This document shows, piece by piece, positions 12,204 to 25,167 of a DNA stretch of 64,000 bases (its first letter is position 1; every line of letters begins with the position of its first letter). Origin of the DNA: Amaranthus tricolor (taxonomy: Eukaryota > Streptophyta > Magnoliopsida > Caryophyllales > Amaranthaceae); contig NC_080057.1 of assembly GCF_026212465.1 (NCBI RefSeq), positions 19,104,983 to 19,168,982 on the forward strand. The letters run 5' to 3'. A model generated the notes under the pieces. That model worked only from the letters and a program-made list of their open reading frames with translations, was not told the origin of the DNA and did not search any database. The position numbers and the translations under genes are program-made.

Positions 12204-15200
12204 GGGTATGATATAAAAAATAAAAAAATAAAAAAAACAGCGGAAAAAAAAACGTGAAGAACAAATTTGAAAGCAGAAAGACTAAACTCCGCGGCTCGAC
12301 CATATCTCCGCGGCACGCGGAGAGCTTCCTGATCCAGATCCGCGTCACGCGTAGTTCTACGCAGCCCGCAGAGTACCTGCTGCCCACCCATACATACCCG
12401 AAAATTTCCATCATCTTCCTCAATCTTTCACTTTCTTTTTCAAACCCAACCATTCCTTCTCTCTCAAACCCTTCTTATTCACTTAAATCCTCCTCACATT
12501 CTTTCATTCCTACTTAAAAATCATCATTCCGAGGAGGAAAACTACAATCCAACAACAAAAACTCCATAAAAAAATCAGAAATTCAATAACATTTAATGTT
12601 TTTTATTAAACCCGAGAAAATTTTGGGAATCTTTGTTTGATGAATCATGGGGTAAAATTGAAAATATAACTTTGAAATTTATCAATAAAAAACTTTTGGG
12701 TCACAACAAACATCAACAAGAAATTATTTTGAGGAAATCTTATAGGGTATGTTATAAAAAATAAAAAAATAAAAAAAAGAGGAAAAAAAAAACGTGAAGA
12801 ACAAATTTGGAAGCAGACAGACTTAACTCCGCGGCTCGCCCATATCTCCGCGACACGCGGAGAGCTTCCTGATCCAGATCCGCGCCACGCGTAGCTCTAC
12901 GCGGTCCGCAGAGTACCTACTGCCCACCCATACATACCTGAAAAATTCCATCATCTTCCTCAATCTTTCAATTCTCTTTTCAAACCCAACCATTCCTTCT
13001 CTCTCAAACCCTTCTTATTCACTTAAATCCTTCTCACATTCTATCATTCCTACTTAAAAATCATCATTCCAAGAAGTAAAACTACAATCCAACAACAAAA
13101 ACTCCATAAAAAAACCAGAAATGCAATCACTTTTCATGTTTTTTATTAAACCCTAGAAAATTTTGGGAATCTTTGTTTGATGAATCATTGGATAAAATTG
13201 ATAATATAGCTTTGAAATTTATCAACTAAGAAACTTTTGGGTCAAAACAAACATCAACAAGAAACTTATTTGGAGGAAAGCTTATAGGGTATGTTATAAA
13301 AAATTAAAAAATTAAAAATTAAAAAAAGCGGAAATAAATAAAAAACGTGAAGAACAAATTTGGAAGCAGACAGACTCAACTCCGCGGCTCGCCCATATCT
13401 CCGCGGCACGCGGAGAGCTTCCTGATCCAGATACGCGCCACGCGTAGTTTTACGCGGCCCGCAGAGTACCTGCTGCCCACCCATACATACCCGAAAAATT
13501 CCATCATCTTCCTCAATCTTTCACTTCCCTTTTCAAACCCAACCATTCCTTCTCTCTCAAACCCTTCTTATTCACTTAAATCCTCCTCACATTCTTTCAT
13601 TCCTACTTAAAAATCATCATTCCAAGGAGTAAAACTAGAATCCAACAACAAAAACTCGATAAAAAAATCAGAAATTCAATCACTTTTTCTTGCTTTTTAT
13701 TAAACCCTAGAAAATTTTGGGAATCTTTGTTTGATGAATCATTGGGTAAAATTGAAAATATAGCTTTAAAATTTATCAACTAAGAAACTTTTGGGTCAAA
13801 ACAAACATCAACAAGAAACTTATTTGGAGGAAATCTAATAGGGTATGTTATAAAAAATTAAAATATTAAAAATTAAAAAAAGCTGAAAAAAAAAACATGA
13901 AGAACAAATTTGGAAGCAGACAGACTCAACTCCGCGGCTTGCCCATATCTCTGCGGCACGCGGAGAGCTTCCTGATCCAGATCTGCGCCACGAGTAGTTC
14001 TACGCGGCCCGCAGAGTACCTGCTGCCCACCTATACATACCCGAAAAATTCCATCATCTTCCTCAATCTTTCACTTTCCTTTTCAAACCTAACCATTCCT
14101 TCTCTCTCAAAGCCTTCTTATTCACTTCAATCCTCCTCACATTCTTTCATTCCTACTTAAAAATCATCATTCCGAGAAGTAAAACTACAATCTAACAACA
14201 CAAACTCCATAAAAAAAATCAGAAATTCAATAACTTTTCATGTTTTTTATTAAACCCGAGAAAATTTTGGGAATCTTTCTTTGATGAATCATGGGGTAAA
14301 ATTGAAAATATAGCTTTGAAATTTATCAACTAAGAAACTTTTGGGTCACAACAAACATCAACAAGAAACTTATTTGGAGGAAATCTTATAGGGTATGTTA
14401 TAAAAAATAAAAAAATAAAGAAATAAAAAAAGGAGAAAAAAATAAAAAAAACGTGAAGAACAAATTTGGAAGCACACAGACTTAACTCCGCGGCACGTGG
14501 AGAGCTTCCTGATCCAGATCCGCGCCACGCGTAGTTCTACGCGGCCCGCAGAGTACCTGTTGCCTACCCATACATACCCGAAAAATTCCATCATATTCCT
14601 CAATCTTTTACATCCCTTTTCAAACCCAACCATTCCTTCTCTCTCAAACCCTTCTTTTTCACTTAAATCTTCCTCACATTGTTTCATTTCTACTTAAAAA
14701 TCATCATTCCAAGAAGTAAAACTACAATCCAACAACAAAAACTCCATAAAAAAATCAAAAAATCAATCACTTTTCATGTTTTTTATTAAACCCTAGAAAA
14801 TTTTTGGGAATCTTTGTTTGATGAATCATTGGGTAAAATTGAAAATATAGCTTTAAAATTTATCAACTAAGAAACTTTTGGGTCAAAACAAACATCAACA
14901 AGAAACTTATTTGGAGGAAATCTTATAGGGTATGTTATAAAAAATGAAAAAATAAAGAAATAAAAAAAGGAGAAAAAAATAAAAAAAACGTGAAGAACAA
15001 ATTTGGACGCAGACAGACTCAACTCCGCTGCTCGCCCATATCTCCGCGGCACGCGGAGAGCTTTCTGATCCAGATCCGCGCCACGCGTAGTTCTACGCGG
15101 CCCGCAGAGTACCTACTGCCCACCCATATATACCCGAAAAATTCCATCATATTCCTCAATCTTTCACTTTCCTTTTCAAACCCAACCATTCCTTCTCTCT

Positions 15201-16080
15201 GAAACCCTTCTTATTCACTTAAATCCTCCTCACGTTCTTTCATTCCTACTTAAAAATCATCATTCCGAGGAGTAAAACTACAATCCAACGATAAAAACTC
15301 CATAAAAAAATCAAAAATTCAATAACTTTTAATGTTTTTTATTAAACCCTAGAAAATTTTGGGAATCTTTATTTGATGAATCATGGGGTAAAATTGAAAA
15401 TATAGCTTTGAAATTTATCAACTAAGAAACTTTTGGGTCACAACAAACATCAACAAGAAACTTATTTGGAGGAAATCTTATAGGGTATGTTATAAAAAAT
15501 AAAAAAATAAAAAAATAAAAAAAAAAGCGAAAAAAAATAAAAAACGTGAAGAACAAATTTGGAAGCAGACAGACTCAACTCCGTGGCTCGCCCATATCTC
15601 CGCGGCACGCGGAGAGCTTTTTGATCCAGATCCGCGCCACGCGTAGTTCTACGCGGCCCACAGAGTACCTGCTGCCCAACCATACATACCCGAAAAATTC
15701 TATCATCTTCCTCAATCTTTCACTTCCCTTTTCAAACCCAACCATTCCTTCTCTCTCAAACCCTTCTTATTCACTTAATTCCTCCTTACACTCTTTCATT
15801 CCTACTTAAAAATCATCATTCCAAGAAGTAAAACTATAATCCAACAACAAAAACTCCATTAAAAAATCAGAAATTCAATCACTTTTCATGTTTTTTATTA
15901 AACCTTAGAAAATTTTTGGAATCTTTGTTTGATGAATCATTAGTTAAAATTGAAAATATAGCTTTGAAATTTATCAACTAAGAAACTTTTGGGTCACAAC
16001 AAACATCAACAAAAAACTTATTTAGAGGAAATCTGATAGGGTATGTTATAAAAAAAAAATAACATAAAAAAAGCGAAAGA
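12204..16080 (+). repeat. Seven tandem copies of a ~550-bp repeat inside the Athila element
   Basis: Units begin GGGTATGTTATAAAA at 12204, 12745, 13287, 13841, 14391, 14928 and 15483, and an eighth start at 16039 breaks off after about 40 bp. Unit lengths are 537-556 bp. Each unit has an A-rich start, a GC-rich block with two short hairpins (CTCCGCG/CGCGGAG and CGCGTAG/CTACGCG; the first is damaged in several units), a pyrimidine-rich stretch with TTCTCTCTCAAACC, and an AT-rich tail. ORFs of about 70-105 codons recur on both strands only because the unit recurs; they lack protein-family signals. The array lies between pol and the env-like ORF. Confidence 0.93.
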
Positions 16081-16289
16081 ACAAATCTTCAACACATTGT
16101 GGTATAATCCATTTCCTACCTTGTTCTTTTTAATCTTTATAATTTTTTGTTGATAATTGTTGTTATATTTTTGAGAATTATTAGTAGTATTGAGTAACAT
16201 TGTGGTGATTGTTGAGATTCAATTGGGAATTGGTGATTGTTGTGCTTAGAGAGGGAGTAGAAGTGAAATTTGTTGAATTATTGAAAACA

Positions 16290-17623
16290 ATGGCTCCTAA
16301 AAGAAGAAGAGGTGCTTCCACATCAAACCCAAATGTCCCTAGAATCAACTCCTTAGGGCTTCTAAACCTTGATGACAATGCCAAAATACGATGGGGGAGA
16401 CTTGATTCGGGGAATAGACAAATCTTAGAGACAAAGTTTGCTTGCATGTAAAGTCTAGAAACCTTTGGTTTGATGGAACCCATTAACAATTGCTTGGGAA
16501 AGTGGGTTTAACCAATTTCCTTCAAGTGGGTGCCCCAACCTACCTAAAGTACACTCTAGAATTTCTCTCAACTTTGGAAAGGAGAGAAGATGAGGAAGGT
16601 CCTTTCATCACTTTTCACTTAAATGATGAAGAATATACCATGTATTTTGAGGAAGTGAAAGAAGCTTTTGGGTGGGATTATGAGTATGACCCTAGCTTTA
16701 ATACTTGTGAAGGATACAATAAGGGCATTTTTTGCGGTCACATAACTCATGGTCAAAGATGGAACAGAAAATGCAAAAACAGCCATATACCTCATCCAGC
16801 ACTAAGATTCATCAACCGGTTGCTTTCTGCTACAATATTTTGTCATGGGGAACCCACAAACATACCTAAGTTTGACTTAAAATGTTTGTAGGCAACGGCA
16901 CCCCAAGGGGTAGGATGTCCAGATTGGGTAAATATTTAGGTTTCAAATTGCATTGAGTTGGGCAAGAAGGACAAAGGAAAAATCAGTATGGGAGGGATGA
17001 TCACCGTGTTAGCATCACATCTAGGCATTGAGGTCCCTATAGATGAAGATGGAAACAGAATTTTAAAATCCTTAGGAACCGCAAATGACTATGATTATTT
17101 CCCTTCCTACCTTTATAACCTCGATGCATTAAAGAGGGCATTCATGTTGTGGAGTCCACCTGTCGGAGATTCATATGTTTGGCTTTATGGGGCAAATAAT
17201 ATCAAATACATGGTTCTCCCTCAAGAAGGCACAATGATTACTGAGCATACAACCCCAACCCAACTTTACCTACCGCTGGATGAGCACTATAGAGCCGGTG
17301 TTGAAGTGGAATATGGGAGAATTGTAGCATCCGACCCTCCAATTCCACAGCAGCCCTAAGATTTCTATGCAAGTATGGAAACTAGGATGGCTTCCATGGA
17401 GAATGCACAACTTGCATTTGGGGCTCAACTCAATGAGCTACAACACCAAGGTGATTATTTGGAGGACACAATGTATTCGATATCCAACATGGTTTTCGCC
17501 ATGAATAAATTTTTTGTGTCTCAACATCCATCATACAAAAACTTAACACCCTCCATCCAAGCAAATCTTGAAAGGCAAAGGGAGCAACGTGCCTTAAGGA
17601 GGGCACATAGCAGGAATCATTGA
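16290..17623 (+). pseudogene. Athila ORF-1 family / env-like ORF, disrupted
   Basis: The ATG at 16290 begins MAPKRRRGASTSNPNVP, a basic N-terminus. After a stop at 16449 and a frame change, the reading resumes with YLKYTLEFLSTLERRE, FHLNDEEYTMYFEEVKEAFG and ALRFINRLLSATIFCHGEP. This is the pattern of the plant-specific Athila ORF-1 family (a fixed element in the position of env behind pol). Further in-frame stops are at 16889 and 17357. The tail (17375-17623) is coiled-coil-like, with METRMASMENAQLAFGAQL, and ends RRAHSRNH. The function of this family is unknown. I see no clear signal peptide or membrane span, so a true envelope role is not supported. Confidence 0.7.
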
Positions 17624-18226
17624 GGACAATGCTCCAAATTACTGTGGGGGAGGATGTGTACATATTAAAGCTTTCTAGTACTTTTTCTTTTCAATCATTG
17701 TTATAAAATAAAATAAAATAAAAAGAAAGAAAGAAAGAAAGAAAGAAAGAAAAGAATGAAATCCCAGTTAGGTGAAAACCCACAAGGGTGGGCACCTAGG
17801 CAAAAGTTAGGGGGGCCATGCTAAGTGAAAACCCGTAAAGGTAATTAGGCAAAAAAAAGAAGCTATGTAAGTGAGTAGTGAGACAAAAGAATAGAGAGAA
17901 AATGAGGTAAAAAGAGTGGCTAGGTGAAAACCCGAAAGGGCGCCTAGACAAAATGAATTGAGAGATAAAAGAAAAGAGAGGAACAAAGAACACAACCATC
18001 TCTAGTTCAAGCACGTATTGAAACTCTCTACTCATGCAAGAAGGAAACAACAACGAGGCACAAGTATTTCAAGGATTCTTTGTAAGTTTTTCATGAGAGT
18101 GTCATTTCTTTTTGAAGCTTAAAATTCTTTTGGTTGATAAATTCTTTTGAGATTACTTTTGGGATTGGTTAATTTATCATTTTGGGACTTACTCGAGGGC
18201 GAGTAAGGTTCAAGTGTGGGGGAATT
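17624..18226 (+). other. Athila 3' untranslated region with polypurine tract
   Basis: No gene. A (GAAA)n microsatellite lies at about 17723-17752. The phrase GTGAAAACCC recurs three times (17772, 17825, 17922), each followed by a related CCTAG/TAGGCAAAA phrase; such short repeats are typical of the Athila 3' region. The polypurine tract GTGTGGGGGA (18214-18223) immediately precedes the 3' LTR and would prime plus-strand DNA synthesis. Confidence 0.65.
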
Positions 18227-18699
18227 TGATAATACTTTGTTTTGTGTATTTTTTTATTTCAATTTCGATTTTATTAAGTAGAATTTAGATTTAACTATAT
18301 AACAATTAGAGGAATTACTTTATAAAATAGTTTTATTGATGTAATTCTCTAAGATGATAATCCTAGTCTTATTAGAAGGTCATTATGTAAATATATCATT
18401 TCAAGTAAAGAAGAAGAAGCAAGCAAAGAATCGGATCAGACTGAGATGCGCAGCCCGCGGAGTTTAACGTGGCTCGTGCATGCGCGACACGCGAAGTTTT
18501 ACGTGGGGTGCGGAGTTCAGTCTGTAGGCTGGGCGGCTATTTCACTTTTCCCATTTCGGCTTTCATTTTCAATTGGATGTTTAGAGGGGTTTGAAAGGCG
18601 ACTTGCAAAGAGGAATGATGAGCAAATCCAATGGCAAGAAGCTTCATCAAATCTTTATAAATAGGAAAGAAAGCTTAGGAATGAGATCATCTTGGAATT
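18227..18699 (+). mobile_element. Athila 3' LTR, truncated just after its TATA box
   Basis: It begins TGATAATACTTTG behind the polypurine tract and matches, on the opposite strand, the LTR at 20033-21397 over 473 bp, with about 23 differences by eye. Near 18658 it has TATAAATAG, preceded by a GC-rich block with GCGCGACACGCG (about 18482). Homology stops at CTTGGAATT (18699), where inverted gag sequence begins. The remaining ~890 bp of LTR are missing. Confidence 0.88.
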
Positions 18700-19948
18700 G
18701 AATCATGTTCTTTGTTAGAGTATTCAATATTTCTTCAGTGGCCATATTGGAATTCGAACTTGATCCTTGATCGTGATGTGGGGGTCTAGGATAGGATTGT
18801 TGTTCTGGCTTGAAGAATGATTGTTGTTGATGATGTTGTTGATTCCCTGATGGATTCCCATACTTGAGATTTGGATGGTCTCTCCACCCTGGATTGTATG
18901 TATTGGAAAATAGATCATTTCTTTTCTGAAACCCTTGGTTTTGAAAACCAATTGCATTAACTTCTTCATTAACTTCTTCTTGTAACCGAGGGCAAGAATC
19001 TGTAGGATGATTAAAAGAGCAAATACCGCATGACTTCACTTGTTGTGCTTTTCCCTTAACTATGAAATCTCTCATCATTGATGTTAATACTTGCATTTGA
19101 TCTTCTAGTTTACCAACCTTAGAATCAGTGCTAACATTTTGTCTAATTTCTCTTTTATCGTGGGATCTCTTGTTGAATTCCCTAGAACCTTCAGCCAGTT
19201 CTTCTATCAATGCCCTTGCAGCTTTCGGTGTGTTGTTGACAACGGAACCTCCACTACCTGCATTTATCATTCTTACATCATCATTGACAAGCCCATTGTA
19301 AAAATACATAATGAGATCTTCATCGTGGTACCCATGATAGGGACCGCTCGCACACAACCTTTTAAATCTTTCCCAATACTCATAAAATGATTCATCACTA
19401 TTTTGTTCAATGTTGCTGATTTCTTTCTTTAGAGTGGATGATTTTGAAGCTGGAAAGTATTTTTCAAGGAATCTCTTTTTCATCTCTGCCCAAGTGGTGA
19501 CACAACCTGGTGGTAAGTAATAAAGTCAATCCTTAGCCGCATCCTTTAGGGAAAAAGGGAATGCTCTAAGTTTCACCTTCTCCTCTGTTGCTCCATTCGG
19601 TCTCATACCACCACAAACCACATGAAATTCAGATAAAAACTTGTTGGGATCCTCTCCATTTGACCCATGGAATGAAGGTAGTAAATGGATTAAATCCGAT
19701 TTAAGCTCAAAAGTGCCACCTTAAACTTGTTGTTGATATGTAATGCACAAGGGTTGTTGATCAATATTGGGAGAAGTGAGCTCCCTCAAGGTACGATTCT
19801 CCCTTCGTACCATTTCTCCTTCTACTTTTTCTCCAAATGGTAGCTCTAGAAAATTGTTTCTCAATTCCTTCCTTATCCTCAAAAGGGTTAATTCCAATTC
19901 GGGATCGTACTGTAATTCCTCCTTGTTAGAGTTACGAGTATGTACCAT
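18700..19948 (-). pseudogene. Athila gag, N-terminal two thirds, inverted
   Basis: On the minus strand the ATG at 19948 opens MVHTRNSNKEELQYDPELEL. Two stops interrupt it: TAA near 19723 (after YQQQV) and TGA where Trp is expected before LYYLPPG. The long open part (19483 down) has the gag capsid wording FLEKYFPASKSSTLKKEI, DESFYEYWERFKRLC and PKAARALIEELAEGS, then a zinc knuckle CGICSFNHPTDSCP. It ends at the LTR junction after NMIQF, and what follows in frame is antisense LTR. It supplies just the gag portion missing from the plus-strand copy. Confidence 0.85.
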
Positions 19949-20010
19949 AAACAAAGGATGAAAGCACACAATCCACAATTCACACTAAAACATAAAAACA
20001 CACCAATTCT

Positions 20011-20028
20011 CCCTTGCAACGGTGCCAA
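20011..20028 (-). promoter_or_regulatory. Primer binding site, tRNA-Asp type
   Basis: The minus strand reads TTGGCACCGTTGCAAGGG, five bases inside the LTR end. The canonical plant tRNA-Asp complement is TGGCGCCGTTGCCGG, so the site is recognisable with substitutions. Athila elements commonly use tRNA-Asp. It fixes the orientation of the inverted half. Confidence 0.7.
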
Positions 20029-20032
20029 AATT

Positions 20033-21397
20033 TGGTAAGTTCTTTCTCAGTCACCTAAACTCTAACCAAAAATAAATTCACTTACTTTCCAAATACAACT
20101 TAATGTAGTAGGGTAGTAAGGTTCGTATCCACAGAGAAATGGGGTTTGAGAAGGTTTAGTATGATATGTGCTTTAGCAGATGAAATTGAAAACAATCAAT
20201 AACACAAAGAAAAGGGGGGTTTTGATTTGTTTTTCTAAAATAAAATAACTTGAATAAGCAATGAACTAAGTGAAATCTATAACAATGGTGTTTTCTAAAA
20301 ATCAATGGAAAGGATATCTTGAGTTAAGTTGATTGTATACTTCTTCTTTCTTATTGATCATTGAATATTTTACTTAAGAAATTCACTTTTGACTACCTAT
20401 TGTGAAGATGATTATACTTCTATTCTCCTTAAGTGTAGCTAAACATCAAAATCATTTTGAATGTAAAGCTCTTACTATTACTTAATTCACTCCAACCAGG
20501 GAATAAATTTAATCCAACAATAGCTTTAAGAAAAGAGAATCAATAGGTTTGCTAAAACTATTCAAGCAAATAGTTTTCAATCAAAATGAAAAGTTCATTT
20601 AGATTCTAATCATTCATAGTTTGCATTCACAATTAGAACTAGTTGCTACCATTAATCCAAGTACAAAACTAACTGATTTTGCAGATAGATTTAGCATAAA
20701 TGAATATTGCAATAACAAGAACAATAGTTGATTTCCAATTCAAACAACATTCATAAGATTATAATAAGAACTCTTCAATAATCAAAAGTATATTAAGTAA
20801 AGGAATTCTTACAATGAGTAATTAGAAGTTTCCAATCAACCTTCCTCAAGAAATGAAAATTTAAGCTTGAAGCTCCATAACCATGGAAAAATAGAAATGA
20901 AGAAGAAGAAGTATTTTAATGAAAAATTCCAAGATGATCTCATTCCTAAGCTTTCTTGCCTATTTATAGAGATTTGATGAAGCTTCTTGCCATTGGATTT
21001 ACTCATCATTCCTCTTTGAAAGTCGCCTCTCAAACCCCTCTAAACATCCAATTGAAAATGAAAGCCGAAATGGGAAAAGTGAAATAGCCGCCCAGCCTAC
21101 AGACTGAACTCCGCACCCTGCGTAAAACTCCGCGTGTCGCGCATGCGCGAACCGCATTAAACTCCGCGGGCCGCGCATCTCTGTCTGATTTGATTCTTTG
21201 CTTACTTCTTCTTCTTTGCTTGAAATGATATATTTACATAATGACCTTCTAATAAGACTAGGATTATCATCTTAGAGAATTATATCAATAAAACTATTCT
21301 ATAAAGTAATTTCTCTAATTGTTATATAGTTAAATCTAAATTCTACTTAATAAAACCGAAATTGAAATAGAAAAATACACGAAACAAAGTATTATCA
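20033..21397 (-). mobile_element. Athila 5' LTR, complete, inverted
   Basis: A 1,365-bp LTR read on the minus strand from TGATAATACTTTG (21397) to CTTACCA (20033), followed by the primer site. TATAAATAG lies near 20951, and a GC-rich block with palindromic CGCG words (21095-21180) lies upstream of it in LTR orientation. Beyond the LTR the flank begins AGAAT; no matching duplication was found because the partner flank is lost. The small ORFs in it are not genes. Confidence 0.85.
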
Positions 21398-22256
21398 AGA
21401 ATATCCCTAAAATTTAAGTTGAATTTGAATATACTAAGGCTAGAGAACCATAAAATATATAACATTAATGCAACACATTAAAATTTTTAAGTTTGGAAAC
21501 ATTGATAGGGTGATGGCCAATAGTACATTTCTATTATGTCCCCACGTCCCCCAAGTCACACTTAAGTCATAGAATGACTTGAAAAACATAAGTTCTATGG
21601 AAGAGTTTCATTTTTTGTAGTGGAAATTAAAGTTGGTGATGGTGTTTGGTAGAGGGATTGGGTAGTGGTGGTGGTGGATGGAGTTGAGTGATGGTGGTTA
21701 TTTGATAATAAGGGGTTGAGTAACTAGGATTTTTGTGTTTTTAGTTTTTAAATAAAATTATAGCATCCAATCAGAACAAGACATGTGACATTTAATTAAT
21801 AAGATGGAGTAACCTATTACTCTAAGTAACCATTACCAAAAAGCTCTTTCCTTGAAAATAGAAGTAATAGGTTAGACCTTTATAGTATAAACGCATAGTT
21901 AGCCCTTTCTCTAGCTGACGAGCTAAAGGTTGATGTTTTAGATATAATTTTTCCTAATAATTTAACCACTCTTTTAAGTGATTGTAACCGATGTAACTCA
22001 GAGTCATTTATAATTTATAACTAAAAGTCAGTTACAATCGGTAATAATCAGTCTCAGTTAGTAAAAAAAAATATTAATTAGTTAAAATCAATTACAATTC
22101 GTAAAAATCAGTTTCAATGAGTAAAAATAAGTTGAATTAATAAAAATTTCTAATAAGAGCGACAATCTCGATATACATAATTAACATTAATAAATGATGT
22201 TTATAATAATTGCGAAAGTCTCAAAATGCCAATGTGCTAAAAAAAACATTGGAAAA
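21398..22256. other. No gene seen; degenerate short repeats
   Basis: AT-rich spacer. Between about 22010 and 22150 a degenerate ~20-bp word (CAGTTACAATCGGTAAAAAT-like) recurs about five times. A G-rich patch (GGTAGTGGTGGTGGTGG) lies near 21660-21690. No coding potential seen. Confidence 0.45.
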
Positions 22257-23198
22257 TTTGATTTAAAGGTATGAACTTTCGCTCGTCCGTTTTTAAAGCT
22301 TCGAACTTTCGTTTATTTTTTAAAGGTTTGAACTTTGGGGCGCCTCTACTTTCAAAGGTTTTAGCGGTTTTAGTAACCTGGAATATCAGGTTACCATCTC
22401 CTCAACCTGATTTTTCATCAGCTTCTTACTTAAGCCTCCACATCAATGGCTTCTTCCTTAAACCTCCTCATCAATGGCTTCTTCCTGAAATTCTGACAAA
22501 TACAAACTTGTCCTTTCATTTGGCGCACAGGATTCCAGTTCTTCATGAATTTGAGCTAATACTTGTACATAATCAAGAGGTTTAAAGTGAGGTATAAGTA
22601 ATCAAATTTAGAATGCAACTTACATTGATGAAGATGCTTAAGCAGCTAATTTTGAAACATTTCCCCTCTCATCTTGGAGCCATGACTTTGGATTTAGAAC
22701 ATTAAGGTGTGGCTCTTTACATGATTCAGAATGAAATAAAGTCCTCATGGAAACTATCTAATACAACCAAATAGAGTAAAAAAAGACCAAATCTTGCTGC
22801 AATTAAACAAACCTAGACGAAATTTTTACAGTTAAAAAGAAAAAAAGAGAACTAGCCCACAAACTTGCTAATTCAAAATCACAAACCCAATTGAAAAAAA
22901 AATATGGAAAATAAGCTATTTAGGCGTGAGATCAATCAAGACACTTTATGGTGGTTATGGAGCTTGCTGAGGATGGAAGAAGAAAGGTGAAAAGCTGAAT
23001 TTGGACGAGGAAGAAAAAAACAAAGAAGTCATTGATAAGGAAGAAGAAAGCCGCTTTTGGTGAAGAAAAACTTGTTCAATCAAAGGTCATTAGAACCTTT
23101 AAAAGCGGAGACACTCCAAAGTTCGAACCTTTAAAAACTAAACAAAAGTTTGAATCTTTAAAAGCGGATGAGCTAAAGTTCGTACATTTCAAATCAAA
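22257..23198. mobile_element. MULE-like non-autonomous element with ~110-bp inverted ends
   Basis: Left end TTTGATTTAAAGGTATGAAC and onward (to about 22375) is the diverged reverse complement of 23085-23198. Shared blocks include GAACTTT, CGTTTATTTTTTAAAGGTT and GGTTTGAACTTTGG. The interior has a short duplicated phrase (ATCAATGGCTTCTTCCT, about 22443 and 22471) and no recognisable protein. A 9-bp duplication was not found. Superfamily assignment rests only on the long inverted ends. Confidence 0.6.
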
Positions 23199-24344
<1,146 letters not shown>

Positions 24345-24629
24345 TTAACTATGTAATTTTCGAAATTGTCAACAATATATTATACAATATATTATATTCT
24401 CGAATGTACTCAAGTTAACTATGAATATATGCTAGTCAAAGATACTTTAATGGTAATTGGTAAATATTAGTTAAGATCCAATGCCATGTCAATTTTTTAG
24501 CGAATAAATAAGTTTTATTTAGTAAACTATTTTTCGTTGTGAGAATTAAAATTTTTCAAGCTTTTTAGTATAGTGTATGATTGGCGTTATTTAAATTCCA
24601 CTATTATGGTAGGTAATGGAAAGCATATA

Positions 24630-25165
24630 CTCCCTTCATTTTCTTTTGTTTGTCCACTTCAGTTTAGAAAATTTAAATTTGATTTTTTATTATGCGTACC
24701 AAGAGATATCGAAACTCAAATTTGTAAATGTAAAAAATATATAAAAAGTAAAAAAAATAGAGACTACTAGTTATTAAGGTGTGGCACTTTAGTTTTGAAT
24801 TTTTAACAAAACATCTTCCTCGACTTGCCATATTATTTCTGCACCACATATTATTAAAAAATAAAAACCTTTTATTTGTTAAACAATGTAAAAAGCACAC
24901 GTATATAATAAACTAAAAATAGATAAAGAAAAAATAATTCTTTCTTTATGCATTAGATATTTTATATTGATTTTAATTGTAAATGGAGAACATGTAGAAA
25001 CCACATGAATATAATATTAAAATTTAATTGAAAAGTGAGGACAATTTTTCCAACATATATAAAATATAATGGTTGAGTTTTACTAAAATTATGGGATGAA
25101 TGGAAAGTTTCATTGAGGGAATGTCCAAAATGACAAATAAGAACATCATTTAGGAATGAAGGGAG
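24630..25165. mobile_element. Stowaway/mariner-like non-autonomous element, TA duplication
   Basis: Ends are CTCCCTTCATT and its inverse AATGAAGGGAG, bordered by TA on both sides (24628-24629 and 25166-25167), the signature of Tc1/mariner Stowaway elements. At 536 bp it is long for a MITE. The interior is AT-rich with no transposase. Confidence 0.75.
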
Positions 25166-25167
25166 TA

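Larger units (their letters stand above)
7876..18699 (+). mobile_element. Athila-clade Ty3/gypsy retrotransposon, 5'-truncated, plus-strand part
   Basis: Order on the plus strand: gag C-terminus, protease, RT, RNase H, integrase, seven tandem ~550-bp repeats, an Athila ORF-1/env-like ORF, polypurine tract and the first 473 bp of the 3' LTR. The RT wording (FPLPFIDQMLERL, YCFLDGYSGY, EVFMDDF) and the extra ORF behind integrase point to the Athila clade. The 5' part (5' LTR, PBS, gag N-terminus) is absent here but occurs inverted at 18700-21397, so both halves may be one element split by an inversion. All reading frames are broken. Confidence 0.85.

Noticed and set aside
12254..15809. Recurring 60-105-codon ORFs on both strands (MKNKFGSRQTQLRG-like and the antisense GGQQVLCG-like)
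   Set aside because: They recur with the ~550-bp tandem unit, many start at GTG, and they vary in frame ends; no protein family is apparent.
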